Below, piece after piece: positions 9,497 to 20,407 of a stretch of DNA of 64,000 bases. This DNA is from Mesodorylaimus sp. YZB2_4 (Eukaryota; Nematoda; Enoplea; Dorylaimida; Dorylaimidae). The translations under genes were made by a program, and so were the position numbers. Positions within the stretch are counted from its first letter, which is position 1; each line of letters opens with the position of its first letter. Below the pieces are notes generated by a model, which saw only the letters and a program-made list of their open reading frames with translations, did no database searches and was not told the DNA's origin. The DNA lies in NCBI GenBank assembly GCA_030248295.1, contig JASANH010000882.1:62001-126000 (forward strand). Reading direction: 5' to 3'.

Positions 9497-11410
9497 CTAA
9501 CTAGAAGCCACCAAATACATGCCAGGCGACACCTCCACCTTTTGAGGTGAAATGAAGTCCCAGTAATAGTCACCACCAATCAACAACTCCAAATTCATGT
9601 CCTCCGCAGAGGAAGGCAGCGTATCTGCCAAAGGCAAGGACTTGAACAAAGGACCTTGCAATTTCGTGACATCGATTGCTGAACGCTGCAAACTACCCGT
9701 GATATGCGGCACCACATTGACAGACAAAGTGGTATGAGAACCATCGAGTAAACGAAGACGAATATCGACCAAAGCAGTATTGATCTCTCGAGCCGCAACT
9801 GCGCCAAAGCTGTAAACAGAAATCTTCTGTGACCCCTTAGGCTTCAATCCCAAACGATTCGCCAAACCCGAAGTGATGTAGGAGCGATGACTACCCCCAT
9901 CAAGCAAAAGCCGCACTGTGGCCGATCTCGACCCCGCAGGCGACCGCACTGAAGCGCGAGCCGTCTGCAACAAAACAGTGTCCCCCGAGGACAACAGAGA
10001 ACCTTTCGAAGTCCCAGAAACAACACCCGAAGCCTGCTCAGTAGCCACACTCACGACTTCTGGTGGCCTACCAAATTTCTGATAACAGAGACTACGATGG
10101 TGACCTGTCTTCTTGCAATGACGACACGGGCGCATCGAGCGACACTTCGACACCGAGTGACCCGACTGTAGACAAGAAAAGCATTTGCCCTTGGCTTTCT
10201 CCTTACGAGCGTCCACAGTGGCAAAGCGCGTGCAGTCCTCCGACCAATCACTATCCTTGCAAAATGAGCAACTCGGGTTCCGAGTCGGTGAACCCCGTTT
10301 CGCTGAAAGCAAAGCACCAGCCGTCGCAGATGTCGACGAAGCGGAAGACTCCTGTCTTCTTGACTGTTCCGGAAATGAACTACGTTCCTTGGAACTACCC
10401 AACGAGTCTGACCTCTGCTTCCCAACCTGAGAACCCTCGACAGATTCCCGAGCAATCAAATGACGAGAAATACTAGCCCGCAGAGACTGCACAGTCCATG
10501 CCGCTTCAGTGCGACTCTCCTCTAGACGCAACAAAAATTCCGGAGGCAGTTTCGATCTGATAATAGACACCAGATAATTCCCTGAGATATCCTCCCCCAG
10601 AGCCTCTAACGAGTTCAAATGCTGCTCGATGAGATCGAACAGAATCCGCAACTTGTGCACCTGGTTAGAAGCAAGAGACAAGTCAGTCAAAGCCCGAAAA
10701 TGCGCGTCTACGACCTGCTGAGTGCGACCGAACCTCTCCTTGAGCATACGCACAGCCACCTCATAATTCTCGGTCGACAGACCCAACCCCGCGATAGCCC
10801 GCTTCGCGTCTCCAGTCAGTTGAGCACGCAAATAATTAAACTTGTCGATCGGCTGAAGACTCATATTATTATGCACGGAAGACTCAAAGGAATCCCAGAA
10901 TTCCCGCCATCGCATGAGATTCCCATCAAATTTAGCGAGTTCGAGTCGAGGCAACTTAACTGTCGCTCGACCACCACCACCCTGAGCTCCCGCCCCCACT
11001 GGAACCTCCCGACGCGCAGCCCGCTCCGCCAGAATGCGAATCTCCTCCACCCGATGCCTATCTTTCCGCTCCCGCTGCTGCTGATCGCGAAGATCCTCCA
11101 TAGCAGCATCCACCTCAGCCTTCATTTCGTCCAGCTGATTCAAGATAGCGCCGTCAGACAGAAGAAGATCATCCACGATTTTCCGAGCTGCGTAAGTCGG
11201 CTCCTCGGCAGCCGCAACTAACTGAGCGTGCAACCCACTGAAACGATCACCCCGTTTCTCCAAATTCTCACGATAGGTGCGAAGAACTCGATAGTGCGCA
11301 TCGCGCTCCTGGGCGGTGCCAAAGTCAACAGTCAGGTCCGGCGGAGACCCCAGGTAATCAGTCAGAAACTTGCGAGCAGGACCCAACGCCTTACGAATAT
11401 ACCCAGACAT
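9497..11410 (-). CDS. BEL/Pao Gag-protease polyprotein, 637 aa
   Basis: The frame is intact. Order of parts: an N-terminal region rich in coiled coil (about residues 40-135, EMKAEVDAAMEDLRDQQQ...), a DUF1759-type gag core (about 150-310; KLPRLELAKFDGNLMRWREF is the family hallmark), a Ser-rich linker, two zinc knuckles (CFSCLQSGHSVSKC and CRHCKKTGHHRSLC, about 415-445), and a DUF1758-type retropepsin (about 500-637; RLLLDGGSHRSYI). The protease loop reads D-G-G where D-S/T-G is usual, so its activity is doubtful. The C-terminus (LLIGGDYYWDFI) matches the usual end of the Pao protease domain. The first Met (MSGYIRKALG) is a plausible start. Confidence 0.85.
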   Translation of the reverse strand: MSGYIRKALGPARKFLTDYLGSPPDLTVDFGTAQERDAHYRVLRTYRENLEKRGDRFSGLHAQLVAAAEEPTYAARKIVDDLLLSDGAILNQLDEMKAEVDAAMEDLRDQQQRERKDRHRVEEIRILAERAARREVPVGAGAQGGGGRATVKLPRLELAKFDGNLMRWREFWDSFESSVHNNMSLQPIDKFNYLRAQLTGDAKRAIAGLGLSTENYEVAVRMLKERFGRTQQVVDAHFRALTDLSLASNQVHKLRILFDLIEQHLNSLEALGEDISGNYLVSIIRSKLPPEFLLRLEESRTEAAWTVQSLRASISRHLIARESVEGSQVGKQRSDSLGSSKERSSFPEQSRRQESSASSTSATAGALLSAKRGSPTRNPSCSFCKDSDWSEDCTRFATVDARKEKAKGKCFSCLQSGHSVSKCRSMRPCRHCKKTGHHRSLCYQKFGRPPEVVSVATEQASGVVSGTSKGSLLSSGDTVLLQTARASVRSPAGSRSATVRLLLDGGSHRSYITSGLANRLGLKPKGSQKISVYSFGAVAAREINTALVDIRLRLLDGSHTTLSVNVVPHITGSLQRSAIDVTKLQGPLFKSLPLADTLPSSAEDMNLELLIGGDYYWDFISPQKVEVSPGMYLVASS

Positions 11411-12467
11411 GGTGCGAGTGTCCCAAGAAGAAACTCAGCGAGGCTCACCAAAACCTAGAAACGATAGATCACCCGAAAACCCCTTCAAAAGAAACCACGA
11501 CCCAAAAAACCCTGCTCAGGTACAACGCAACAACAAGCCCGAGGAGACACCCGCAACAAAAGGGGGGGGGGGGGCGGGGAGAGCCTACGAATCCCAAAAC
11601 AGCCTGGAGGCCTATAGCACGCAGCAGCACAGCAAAAACTACGGCTTACGCACGTCGGATCCAGCCAGGGACCGTCTGGACCATCGCATCCACGGAACAT
11701 CGACTACTGACCAGCGCCTGTCCTGCGAGCCAAACAGCGACCACTTGACCATCAAACGGCGAACCGACCACGGGCGAGCGTCCTGGACCAAGGCGAGCAC
11801 CGTGCCATTGACAAATCGAGGGACCGAGCGACCAGTGTCCAAACTGAGCCACTGACGAAGACAATGGCAACGTGGACCAACGGATGCCACCAATGGGACC
11901 GAAACGAACCAGAATTCCAAACGTTCTGCTTCCAATTTGTCGCCGATGTGCGCAGTAGAACGTAACGAATTAAGTCGGCGACAAGAGAGCAGGCCTGACT
12001 GCCGTATCACACCACAATTTACTCCAATCAAAATCCCAGAAACAGAGCACGGCCGCTCGCTTGGGACCCCAAAGATGTTATGGCTGACCTGGAGCTCTCT
12101 TCCCATTCCTAGTCTCATCAGTGCACAGCATATCACAAAGAAAAAACGGGTTCCAGACAAAGAACCAAAGGACACCTTTGCACCTACAAATCTGTACCTT
12201 GACCTATCAAGGAAACCTGTCTCACCAGTGCCATTCGACAGAAAAAGAGATTAAACGAGAAAACCTTTCTCGACACCGAGCGTGTGTTACCTGGGCTCCT
12301 TGCCCTATCCTGCTTCGGCTAACTGCTGGATAATCTGTGGATATGTGGAGAACATCTGCAGCACGAGAACACCAGTGCTTATCGAATTCCACTGCAGACC
12401 CAAATTCCATCCTTTGGATGAGTCACCAAATTCATCTTCACTTCAAAGTAATATTTATAAGCACTAT
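11411..12467. other. Pao leader region and unassigned sequence
   Basis: This is where the 5' leader and LTR of the BEL/Pao element should lie (minus strand). A long frame exists (minus, 12175-11639), but it resembles no protein and overlaps opposite-strand frames, so I treat it as leader sequence. A G run of about 10-12 sits near 11562-11573. No TG...CA-bounded repeat could be paired because the 3' LTR is missing. Confidence 0.35.
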
Positions 12468-12539
12468 CTGTTTTCTTTGGGAATGTACACGCGGCCTATG
12501 CGGTAACATGGAGGGCGTGTATATTCTAAAAGAAAACAG
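12468..12539. repeat. 72-bp foldback element, copy 1
   Basis: The arms 12468-12492 (CTGTTTTCTTTGGGAATGTA...) and 12515-12539 are inverted copies, 25 bp with three mismatches, around a 22-bp centre with GCGGCCTATGCGG. Two more copies are at 32093-32157 and, reversed, 40718-40785. Confidence 0.8.
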
Positions 12540-13290
12540 GTTATAAATTCCATGCATTGGGCCAAGAGCGCCAGGCACGCAAAACATCCCAGTGTCTGAA
12601 TTTCGTGCCCCATCGCTGCTCGAATGTCTTACGAAGCTGCACATTCATCAAAATTCCAGCCTGAGTAGGAGATTGCGCAATTGAAAGAGGGACCTGTCCT
12701 GCAAGTATAATAACATTTTGTGCAACACAGTCCCTGGAATATCCACTATGCAAGAGCTGCAGATGTGAGCATTTTCTAGCAGCCGCCTTCCCCAAGCGGG
12801 TGACATGAATGAGGCTAGTTGTTATGGTCTACTTGTCAACCCTAAAACCGCGAGTACATGTGACCAGCCAGTAGCCAGGCAGGATCTTTCTCGATCACCT
12901 TTTGTCAGCCTGGACTGGCCTGCTCTGAAGGCGCATCGAACCACATGTACTACTTTTCCCAGTTTCATTTCATGAATTTTTTGCTAATGTTACTGAAAAT
13001 CGTTGCGGTTGCAGTACTCTGCTATCGTGCGCATCACAGGCAAAAGCGCGCAAAGTGCGTGCAATTCAATTTTTCCCGAAAATTAGCATTTTTAAGAAAA
13101 TGATACTGATCTGAGCAAAACGAAATGTGCCAACCTTCCTTCATATGGGGACTGCATACCACAGCACTCCCACCTTTTTAAAGGCCCCCCCCCGGTGCTG
13201 GTACAGCTTTAAATATCGAGACATGTGATTGGAAATGCTTCTCATCTGCTCGTCTGTTCTGCTTTCGCCAGTGAAAGTGTGGTGGGCGCG

Positions 13291-13503
13291 TGTTACATTT
13301 GGCGTCACGGACTCAGAGGCTGCTTCTACAGCAGCCTCTGAGCGGCGGCCTCTAGCGGCTGTAGTGGCGTAAGTCCTCGTCGGGCCTTGGCAAGAGCCCT
13401 GTGTTCGTCGTAGTCCAGGCACCGTCCCTCCAGGGGTGAAGGTTCCTGTTGTCCTTCTGGGCGGCGGGGCCGTCGCTTGTCCAACGGAGGGAGGAATGTA
13501 ACA
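13291..13503. repeat. candidate solo LTR or LTR-like element, 213 bp
   Basis: It begins TGTTACATTT (13291) and ends GAATGTAACA (13503), a TG...CA element with 9-bp inverted ends. Inside is a perfect 11-bp stem hairpin (13314-13340, CAGAGGCTGCT/AGCAGCCTCTG, 5-base loop). Sequence just to the right (13545-13575) carries GTCAACCTCTCGGGTTGATG, related to words at 31695-31715 and 45640-45665. No target-site duplication was seen. Frames across it look meaningless. Confidence 0.4.
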
Positions 13504-14056
13504 TGTGTCTGGAGCCGGCAGTGTGCCCATCGATTGGCACAAGTGGAACGTAGTCAACCTCTCGGGTTGATGTTTCACCAGTCTTAGACTACTAGAGGTT
13601 GGACATTGCTGCTCTGAATTCTATGCGGAGTGCGTAAGCTCCCCGCGTCACCATCTACGCGCCCCCATGATTCGTGCGACGGGAGTCAGGCGTCTATACT
13701 CTGAAGGCGAGACCAGGCAGGATGTAGGTGGTGGGCTCGTGTCACCAAAGACAAGTCCCACTTTGGCCAGTATGAATAAGGTTCCAAAGTAGAATATGAA
13801 TTTGGACACGTGCAATTGATTGATTAGCTCGAATTTCCGCCTGCTTGAATCTCTGGGCAACAAATACATATTTATTCGAGTACTATCACCTGTCAAGAAT
13901 CCATGGTTACCAAGCAGCCCAAACTTGGAAAATCGACTTTACGTTTGGTCGAGCGTCATGAGAAATTTATTGGGTGGCTTTACTATGTACACAGTCGTTG
14001 AGCCAGGTGCTCTGCTGGGCCTAAAGTCTTAGTACTTGGTCAATCATTAGACTGAA

Positions 14057-15271
14057 ATGCTCATTCCGCTTTTAATATTATTAATTGCTCACCCTTTTGT
14101 CACTCAAGAAACAACGTCTGCATTCGCTAACACTCTGCTAACAAATCAATCACTTAAGTCTGGCGATTGTCTCGTTTCTCAATCGAAGAATTTCAAAGCG
14201 TGTGTTGGGGCTGATGGAAATTTCGTGGTCAATAGTTCCGATGGCAAACAGCTGTGGAAATCGTTCACAGAAGGCAAGTCGGTTAACATTCTCATTCGAG
14301 ACCACATGCTCTGGGCCAGTGGATCGCAAGTCATTTGGTCAGTCGACCTGACCAGTCGAGGTCGCACTCCATTTCGATTGATTTTGGAAAACAGTGGTGA
14401 ACTAGTTGTAAAAGATTTCTATAATTTCTCGATTTGGTCATCAAGCAATGGTTTTTCTCCCATCATCAAAAACACGCTAGAAATTGAACAGCAGTTGAAC
14501 GAAGGGGACTGTCTGAAATCGTTAAGCCGCATCTACAAAGCCTGCATCCAAGGAGGCAACTTTCTTGTAACTGACGATAGAAACCACACATTTTTTCAAA
14601 CCAACAGCTCTGGTCATGGAATGCGCCTCAAATTAGGCAACAGCGAATTGCTCGAGATCACTAATGTCAATTATTATTGGTACATAGCGTTTGCTCACCG
14701 GGGCCCTAGCCCACCGAGGGTGGTACTGGAGGATGATGGAGAGTTGGCCATGGTTGACGCAAATGGGACCACAGTTTGGACGCCCTCTCGTGGCTATATC
14801 CATTTCCCTAATAAAACATGGGGGGACACTTTGACGTGCATGCAATATATGATGGCTGGCGAGTGCATGCGATCGAAATCTGGTACATACAAAGCTTGCG
14901 TTCAAGATGATGGCGATTTCTCAATCACATCTGAAAATGGCACAATAATTTGGAACACGAACACTCGGGGTCGTACTTTTCTGGCTTTGGATTATGGTGG
15001 GCTGCATATCATGGATGAAAAGACTGGAGATCAGATCTGGGGTCCAACTTTGACCCGGGGTCACTGCACGAGTCGTCTAGTGTTGCATGATGATGGGGCG
15101 CTAGAAGTGTTAGATAGAGATGGCATTGGGATTTGGCATGCGGACATTTTGACAAGGAATTCGACGATACCTCCGCAGAACTCGGCCATATCGTCATGGG
15201 TGTGCATCAGGATCGAGATGATATTGTTTCCAGCCATTTTTTTCAGAATTTTTGAGCCTATTATCGGTTAA
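14057..15271 (+). CDS. secreted bulb-type (D-mannose-binding-like) lectin, 404 aa
   Basis: A single open exon. Residues 1-25 form a signal peptide (MLIPLLILLIAHPF...). Three tandem B-lectin-like units follow, at about 30-140, 145-265 and 270-370, each with the family's short strands ending in D/E-G-x-L/F-x-V and W: KACVGADGNFVV...LW, LILENSGELVV...IW, VVLEDDGELAMVD...VW, KACVQDDGDFSITS...IW, LVLHDDGALEVLD...IW. Each unit starts with a paired Cys pattern (GDCLxSxSxxxKAC). The canonical QxDxNxVxY mannose pocket is only partly kept (N is replaced by G), so sugar binding is uncertain. Several N-x-S/T sites are present. The C-terminus is hydrophobic (IEMILFPAIFF) and could be an anchor signal. No neighbour explains its role; two broken fragments of a paralogue lie 3-4 kb downstream. 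Confidence 0.75.
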   Translation: MLIPLLILLIAHPFVTQETTSAFANTLLTNQSLKSGDCLVSQSKNFKACVGADGNFVVNSSDGKQLWKSFTEGKSVNILIRDHMLWASGSQVIWSVDLTSRGRTPFRLILENSGELVVKDFYNFSIWSSSNGFSPIIKNTLEIEQQLNEGDCLKSLSRIYKACIQGGNFLVTDDRNHTFFQTNSSGHGMRLKLGNSELLEITNVNYYWYIAFAHRGPSPPRVVLEDDGELAMVDANGTTVWTPSRGYIHFPNKTWGDTLTCMQYMMAGECMRSKSGTYKACVQDDGDFSITSENGTIIWNTNTRGRTFLALDYGGLHIMDEKTGDQIWGPTLTRGHCTSRLVLHDDGALEVLDRDGIGIWHADILTRNSTIPPQNSAISSWVCIRIEMILFPAIFFRIFEPIIG

Positions 15272-15805
15272 AGTTTGTTCCTACTATGCTTGCAGGAGGC
15301 AGTTCGCCAAACTGTGGTCTCTCGATATAACTTTGTCCATAACTAATCGCGAGCTGCACATTCCGCAACTCTATCACGAGTTAACCTTGATTTTTGCTGC
15401 GTTGTGAAACTGTAACGTGATCCGCAGATAATCAGGGATTGACGGTAGACTTAAAACGAAAGAGCATGGACATGTTTTTGTTTTTCACAAAACAACGCTA
15501 CATGCACATAAGAAGGGGAGCACAAGTGATTGGTGACAGGTTTTGCATAAGCATTGATCTCTTTTAATGCAGGTTCGATGGTTAGCGGCGAATCAGAATA
15601 TACACTTTAAAAAATCGTAATAAAATTATTTTAAACACTGTTTTTTCCATCAACACTCAATTTTGTTGATAAATATATGCATTTCACGCTAGGACTCACC
15701 ACCACTGTAGTATCCAAACAACTGGTAGTTAGTGTCACCGTGGAAGGACTGGTAGCTATATCAGCTTGGCAAACAATAGTTTTATACAATACAATGCCAT
15801 ACACA

Positions 15806-15882
15806 GTCGAATTGTACTTTTTTTAGGAGGTCTACACTTTGAAACGGAAAGTGTCGACCTCCTCACAAATGTACAATTCGAC
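15806..15882. repeat. 77-nt near-perfect hairpin at the LINE edge
   Basis: GTCGAATTGTAC (15806-15817) pairs with 15871-15882, and AGGAGGTCTACACTTT (15825-15840) pairs with 15848-15863 with one mismatch. The loop is GAAACGG and there is a 7x7 internal bulge. The right arm runs straight into LINE coding sequence, so the left arm looks like an inverted copy of the element's truncated 5' end. Confidence 0.75.
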
Positions 15883-15884
15883 TC

Positions 15885-18060
15885 TCGAAGAGAGCTGACT
15901 GGAATGAAATTAATATCCGTTTGCAAAACTCGGATCTTGTCTCAATAGGGAAATCTGCCAATGATGTCGATGCGGCCTGTGCGTCCCTTACAGAGGCCAT
16001 CGGATTGGTAGTTGACGAAATGATCCCCAAGAAGCTGGTTAGTGTCAACAGACGTCAACCATGGATGAATCGGGAGTTGTTGAGCATGGTCCTAGCTAAG
16101 AACTAGGCATACAAAAACTGGGTTCGCAGCGGTGATACTGCAGATCACCATAAATTCGTGATCTCGCGACGGCAATGCCGCCAACAGATTAGGTTAGCGA
16201 AAACCATATTCGTTCAGAGAACTTTCACTGAAGCTCTGTCCAGTAGTGAATTTTGGTCAGCTTACAGGAGTCTCATTCCTGAGGACAGGTCAATCCATGA
16301 TCTCTATGACGAACATCACAAGCCCTACTATGCCTCACGATTAGGAGAAAAAGCTGAACTCCTCAACAACCAATTGACAAAAATTTTCAATGATGCACAT
16401 TTTTCTGCACATTGATGCTTCACGGCATTGATTACTGACCATGAAGATATTAATGAACTTTTGGTATCATCCGCCTTCGTTCTAAGACGTCTGCGGAAAT
16501 GTAGTGCTCCCGGCGACGATGGACTCACAGTGACTATACTTCAGCAAATCGCCCCATCGAATTGCTCCCGCCGTCACCTTGCTTTTTAATCGTTCGATAC
16601 AAGCGCAAGTGTATCCATCGTCAAAGTAGCCGCTGTTCCGAAAAATGGTGACATGGTGTCTGCAACCCGTGCAGACAGGCGTGGGAGAGAGAGAGACTGA
16701 GCGAAGTCGGCGGGACAAAAACCCTAACTGGAGCAGGCAAGCCTTGCGACTATACCTACGGCTGAAACATCAACCGAAGAGGTTGATATCCCAGCCAGAG
16801 GAGAGTATCGATTACTCTCTCCCACTCGCCATGGCCTGCACGGTAGGGGTTACTCGTCGCCTTCTTCATATCGGCCAACACTGTATCACTGCTCCCACTT
16901 TTGTCTAAGCTTTGAAAAACATATTGATAAAGTATTACGCCGCAGCCTGCAATTTTCTGACAATCAATTCGGATTTGTAAAGCGTCGTGGCACGGAGAGC
17001 GCCTTGATAAGTGCATCGCAGACAATTCACGACTGGCTAACTCGAAAACCACCGGCATGGTTACTGGCGTCTTCATTGATCTCAAAAAAGCGGTGGAGAG
17101 AATCCCGCATTGTACGCTATTGTCAAGGCTGCCACCAAAGTGCCACTGTGCTTGTCGATTGGTTGATGTCATACTTATCAAATCGATCGCAAAGGGTAGT
17201 TGTGGATGGATGTTCGTCTGTAATCGAGCAAGTGGCATCTGGGGTCCCGCAAGAATCGGTTTTGGGACCAACTCTTTTTAATGGCCTTGCTTCAATTATT
17301 CTCTGATCGATTTCCGAATGTTCGACTTCAAGTTTTTGCGGATGATTTGTGTCTTCTTGTACCGACTTAAAATGTAACTGACATTGAATCAACGATTCAG
17401 CTAATGCTCGACTTTATTGACCTCTGGATTCTGGACAGTGGCATGCAAATCAACTCTGAGAAGACCAAAGTTGCTAGCTTTCGATATTCCCATCAGACCT
17501 CTCAGAAGCCATCGCTATTTGTCGGAGGACGAAGTCTTGAAATAGTTGCCCGATATAAATATCTGGGTATCTTGTTTTCAGCGAACATGAGGTTCTCTGA
17601 GCATGTGGATCAATTATGCCGTGGCACCCGGGCTATGGTAGCCGCTCTCCGTCGAAAATTTGGCCGACACGTTGATCAGAAAGCTATTAGAACTGTTTAT
17701 GTGGCCTGCATTCGTTCCAAGCTTGATCACGGTAGCTGTGCATGCGACCGCATTCTTCAAAAGGACATTGATGACTGGGAGAGAACCCAACTTCACGCCT
17801 TGCGCGTCATAAATAACGATTGGAAACTGTGTTACGACGATGCGCTGAAAACACAGAGCTAGTCTTGATTGTCCAATCCTCGGGTCCATTTAAAACTGTG
17901 CAGGTTATACAAGTTCTTTCACGATTTCAGCGATCATCAAAACTTGTGTCTCGTTCGATCACTGGAATCTGGAAGATGTATTACCTCTCGTCTTCAGGGT
18001 CGCCACTGCTCCGATGTCCAACAAGTCCAACAGTCCAACAGCACTGGGATAAAGTAAATG
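15885..18060 (+). mobile_element. decayed Jockey/CR1-like LINE, RT region
   Basis: Reverse transcriptase homology runs through several frames with stops. A linker comes first (RQPWMNRELLSM, 16050-16090, then QCRQQIRLAKTIFVQRTF), then SAPGDDGLTVTILQQIAP (about 16510), NQFGFVKRRGTESAL (about 16970), SGVPQESVLGPTLF (about 17240) and the catalytic box FADDLCLL (about 17340). The thumb/connection is the best-preserved frame (17404-17862: INSEKTKVASF, ARYKYLGILFSANMRFSEHV). The LINE body is interrupted at about 16655-16868 by foreign sequence. The endonuclease is missing and the 3' end fades near 18060. Confidence 0.8.
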
Positions 18061-18389
18061 AAGAAAATCGTATTTAGCGACTTCCCGAAATTTAAAAAAA
18101 GGGTTTTTCAATGAAATTTTAAGGGACGACAAACTTTGTTTTAATATTGACTGATTTCCTCTGTTATCACAATAGTGACTGATTGTATATATGTCTTTTG
18201 ACACACTCACTGACATATGTATATGTGCACAGTTTGTGCTTCGTCAAAAGTAAAGGATCAATCATTCAATACACATATGCGAAAATGTCATAAGTGTCTA
18301 CTATTGGATGAACGCGGGAATTAAAAATTTGTTCAAGCATGGCAAGAATTATGACAGCGCAAATCCAAGGCAATTAAGGCTTCTTTGGC

Positions 18390-18500
18390 TTTTTGGGCAG
18401 AAAATCCAGAAAGTCAGGCTTTTATCAGACCTTTCAGGCTGAGGACTGAAGCTCAGGCTTTTTTCAGGCTTTTTAGGCTTTCAGGCTTCCCTGGGAACCC
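18390..18500. repeat. CAGGCTTTT-type degenerate repeat
   Basis: At least seven imperfect copies of (T)CAGGCTTTT in about 110 bp give a T/G/C low-complexity tract. It lies directly upstream of the lectin N-terminal fragment. No coding potential is seen. Confidence 0.6.
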
Positions 18501-18529
18501 TGGGTTTGAAAAGCCTCTTGCCAACGTTC

Positions 18530-18640
18530 TCAGTTCAAAAAAATCCGACCAATATACTTTTTCTGCTCTTGATATTATCAATTGCTCACCTTTGTGTGAT
18601 TCACGATCAGAAAACAACACCTACATTCGCTGAAGGTGTG
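18530..18640 (+). pseudogene. bulb-type lectin paralogue, N-terminal fragment
   Basis: The nucleotide sequence at 18560-18635 is clearly similar to 14059-14135, the signal-peptide region of the intact lectin: it shares ATTATCAATTGCTCACC and ACATTCGCT-like words. It encodes LLLILSIAHLCV...TPTFAE, parallel to LLILLIAHPFV...TSAFAN. Similarity stops after about 35 codons. Confidence 0.7.
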
Positions 18641-19229
18641 TATACTTCTTCGTACGCGCGCTGTACAGCACTCATAGCTTCGCTGACATTCGCCCTCGTT
18701 AATTGTTGTAGCACAGCATTCTGGCTGCTGGTCTTGTTGGCATCCATGTTCCTGTATCAAAATATATTACACAATGTTCACAAACTTATTTGTAAAAAAA
18801 TTTTTCGAAACTATGTTGTCAATATTTCTTACATTTGCTGGCGCTGCCGTCCATCGTTCTAAATTTGTTCAAAAAGATCAATCCCTTTAAAGATTCATCA
18901 CCTAGCAGCTATGCATGCAGCGTAAGTTTTTTTAAAAGTTGATTTTAGTCTCGACATTCCATCATTTTTTTTCAAATCTTCCACTAGCTCCTGTGTATTT
19001 GCGGATCACAGGAAAGTTTCAGGACGCTGAGAAAAAGTCCAGGCTGACTTTGATGGTGTTAAAAAACGCGCAAGTTAGTTATGGAAAAACTTTTTTTCGA
19101 GAGGCTGCAACTTGGCGGACTGACTCTTACACACACACAATCGAAACAAACTTCATCCGATAATGGACACAATTGCGAGTGATATGGCAAGGAACAATAG
19201 CATCCCTATCCTGATGCACATCCGTGGCA

Positions 19230-19470
19230 GTGGCCAAGTTTTGCTGAAATGTCGTGTGCATTAAAGTGCTTGTCGAAATTTCCCACATACCAAATCTGAT
19301 TGCCATATTCATCTAACACCTTCGGCATTCCATCATCATTCAGTACTAGACGACTCAAGCAGTGACCTTCAGTGAAATTTGGACCGCAGATCTGATCTCC
19401 AGTCTTTTCATCCTGTATGCAGCACACCATAATCCAAAGCCAGAAAAGTGCGACCTCGAGTACGCGACCA
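19230..19470 (-). pseudogene. bulb-type lectin paralogue, C-terminal fragment (inverted)
   Basis: Read on the minus strand, this matches 14955-15165 of the intact lectin at high identity: GGTCGCACTTTTCTGGC, then QDEKTGDQICGPNFTEGHC and LSRLVLNDDGMPKVLDEYGN versus the third unit of the intact gene. It lies in the opposite orientation to the N-terminal fragment at 18530, so a second lectin copy was duplicated and then broken and inverted. Frame changes near 19430 confirm that it is not functional. Confidence 0.8.
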
Positions 19471-20407
19471 AATCACTGTTTTGCATGAGAGCACTAAGTA
19501 CTGTATTCATCAGGAGTGCCTACTGTACTTCCCATCCTTGCTATTTTACGCTCGACTAATCGCCGCGCGATTGGTCCATCATTCCTGGAAAACGTAAAAA
19601 CACAGCGAAGCTTAACGACGATAAAATCGATGCTGGTATCGAGAAAAAAGTATGATATTCAGATTTAGCACCCATATATATTGTAAGGTGGTGGCCGAAA
19701 TTCTCGACCTCCGGCTCCAACGCAAAAAAAGTCGAAATTCTTGATTGCACAGGGGGACCATTGGGAAATAAAAATTTTGGTCCCAAATACCTAATTGTGA
19801 TAGCGGTGAGATGAAGATCGTTGACCCAACTACAGTATTCCCTCGAAATTCCCCCACCCCCCCTCGAAATCCTCTCCCCTCTGGTCTTTGAATTCTGGAT
19901 TGAACTGGTCTCTGGATTGAACTTCATGATACTGTATCAAGAATGGTATCAGTAAACCCCTAGAAAGGTCTTACTTTGACTTCAGCGTTGTTTGAGAGGC
20001 GGTAGACAATTGAACACGAGTTATGTCGTCAGCAGCGTTGTTGCATCATCTGCTCATTGAGAAGCAATAATTTCAATATAAAAAATGTAGTTAGGATTGT
20101 CTGTTAGAAACTCTTATACAGGTAAGGCTGAAAAGATAGCGAGGATGAAAATTTGGAATTCTCTGGCGGTGTAAGAGATCCTTTTGTCTGGACATGGCCT
20201 ATAAAGAGTTTCGGGGGGGGGGGGGGAGCAGGAGGCATAGTTTTCGTGCAAGGACTAATCGTTAGTGGGTTGAAATCTGATGCAAGCCATGAATTGAATG
20301 CCGTGAGTTTAGAAGTTTGTCGAAAACTTTGTTTGGACATTAGGTTCAGGAAGTATATAGCTTTCCTGAATTCTTGCTCTTATCACAAGCACATCAAGAA
20401 GCTGATT
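19471..20407. other. no gene recognised
   Basis: Scattered short frames with no family resemblance. A G run of about 13 at 20213-20226 and a run of C-rich words at 19850-19866 are the only notable compositional features. Confidence 0.4.

Larger units (their letters stand above)
7964..11410 (-). mobile_element. defective BEL/Pao LTR retrotransposon
   Basis: One gag-protease frame (11410-9497) and one pol fragment (9359-7964) run on the minus strand in the order expected for BEL/Pao. The sequence between them (9360-9496) carries a GWILTG-like linker and then jumps directly to the end of the reverse transcriptase palm, so several hundred codons of RT are deleted. The element stops abruptly at 7964 against the Harbinger inverted repeat, losing the integrase and the 3' LTR. 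No flanking LTR pair could be recognised, so the element is immobile by itself. Confidence 0.85.

Noticed and set aside
10063-11221. Several + strand frames of 80-200 codons
   Set aside because: They are opposite-strand shadows of the BEL/Pao gag-protease frame, which carries all the family motifs.
13141-13578. 145-codon minus-strand frame with Pro/Thr-rich product
   Set aside because: It spans the LTR-like unit and its hairpin, has no domain and no splice context.
16756-17271. 171-codon minus-strand frame
   Set aside because: It is antisense to the LINE reverse transcriptase, whose + strand motifs (GVPQESVLGP, FADD) are recognisable.
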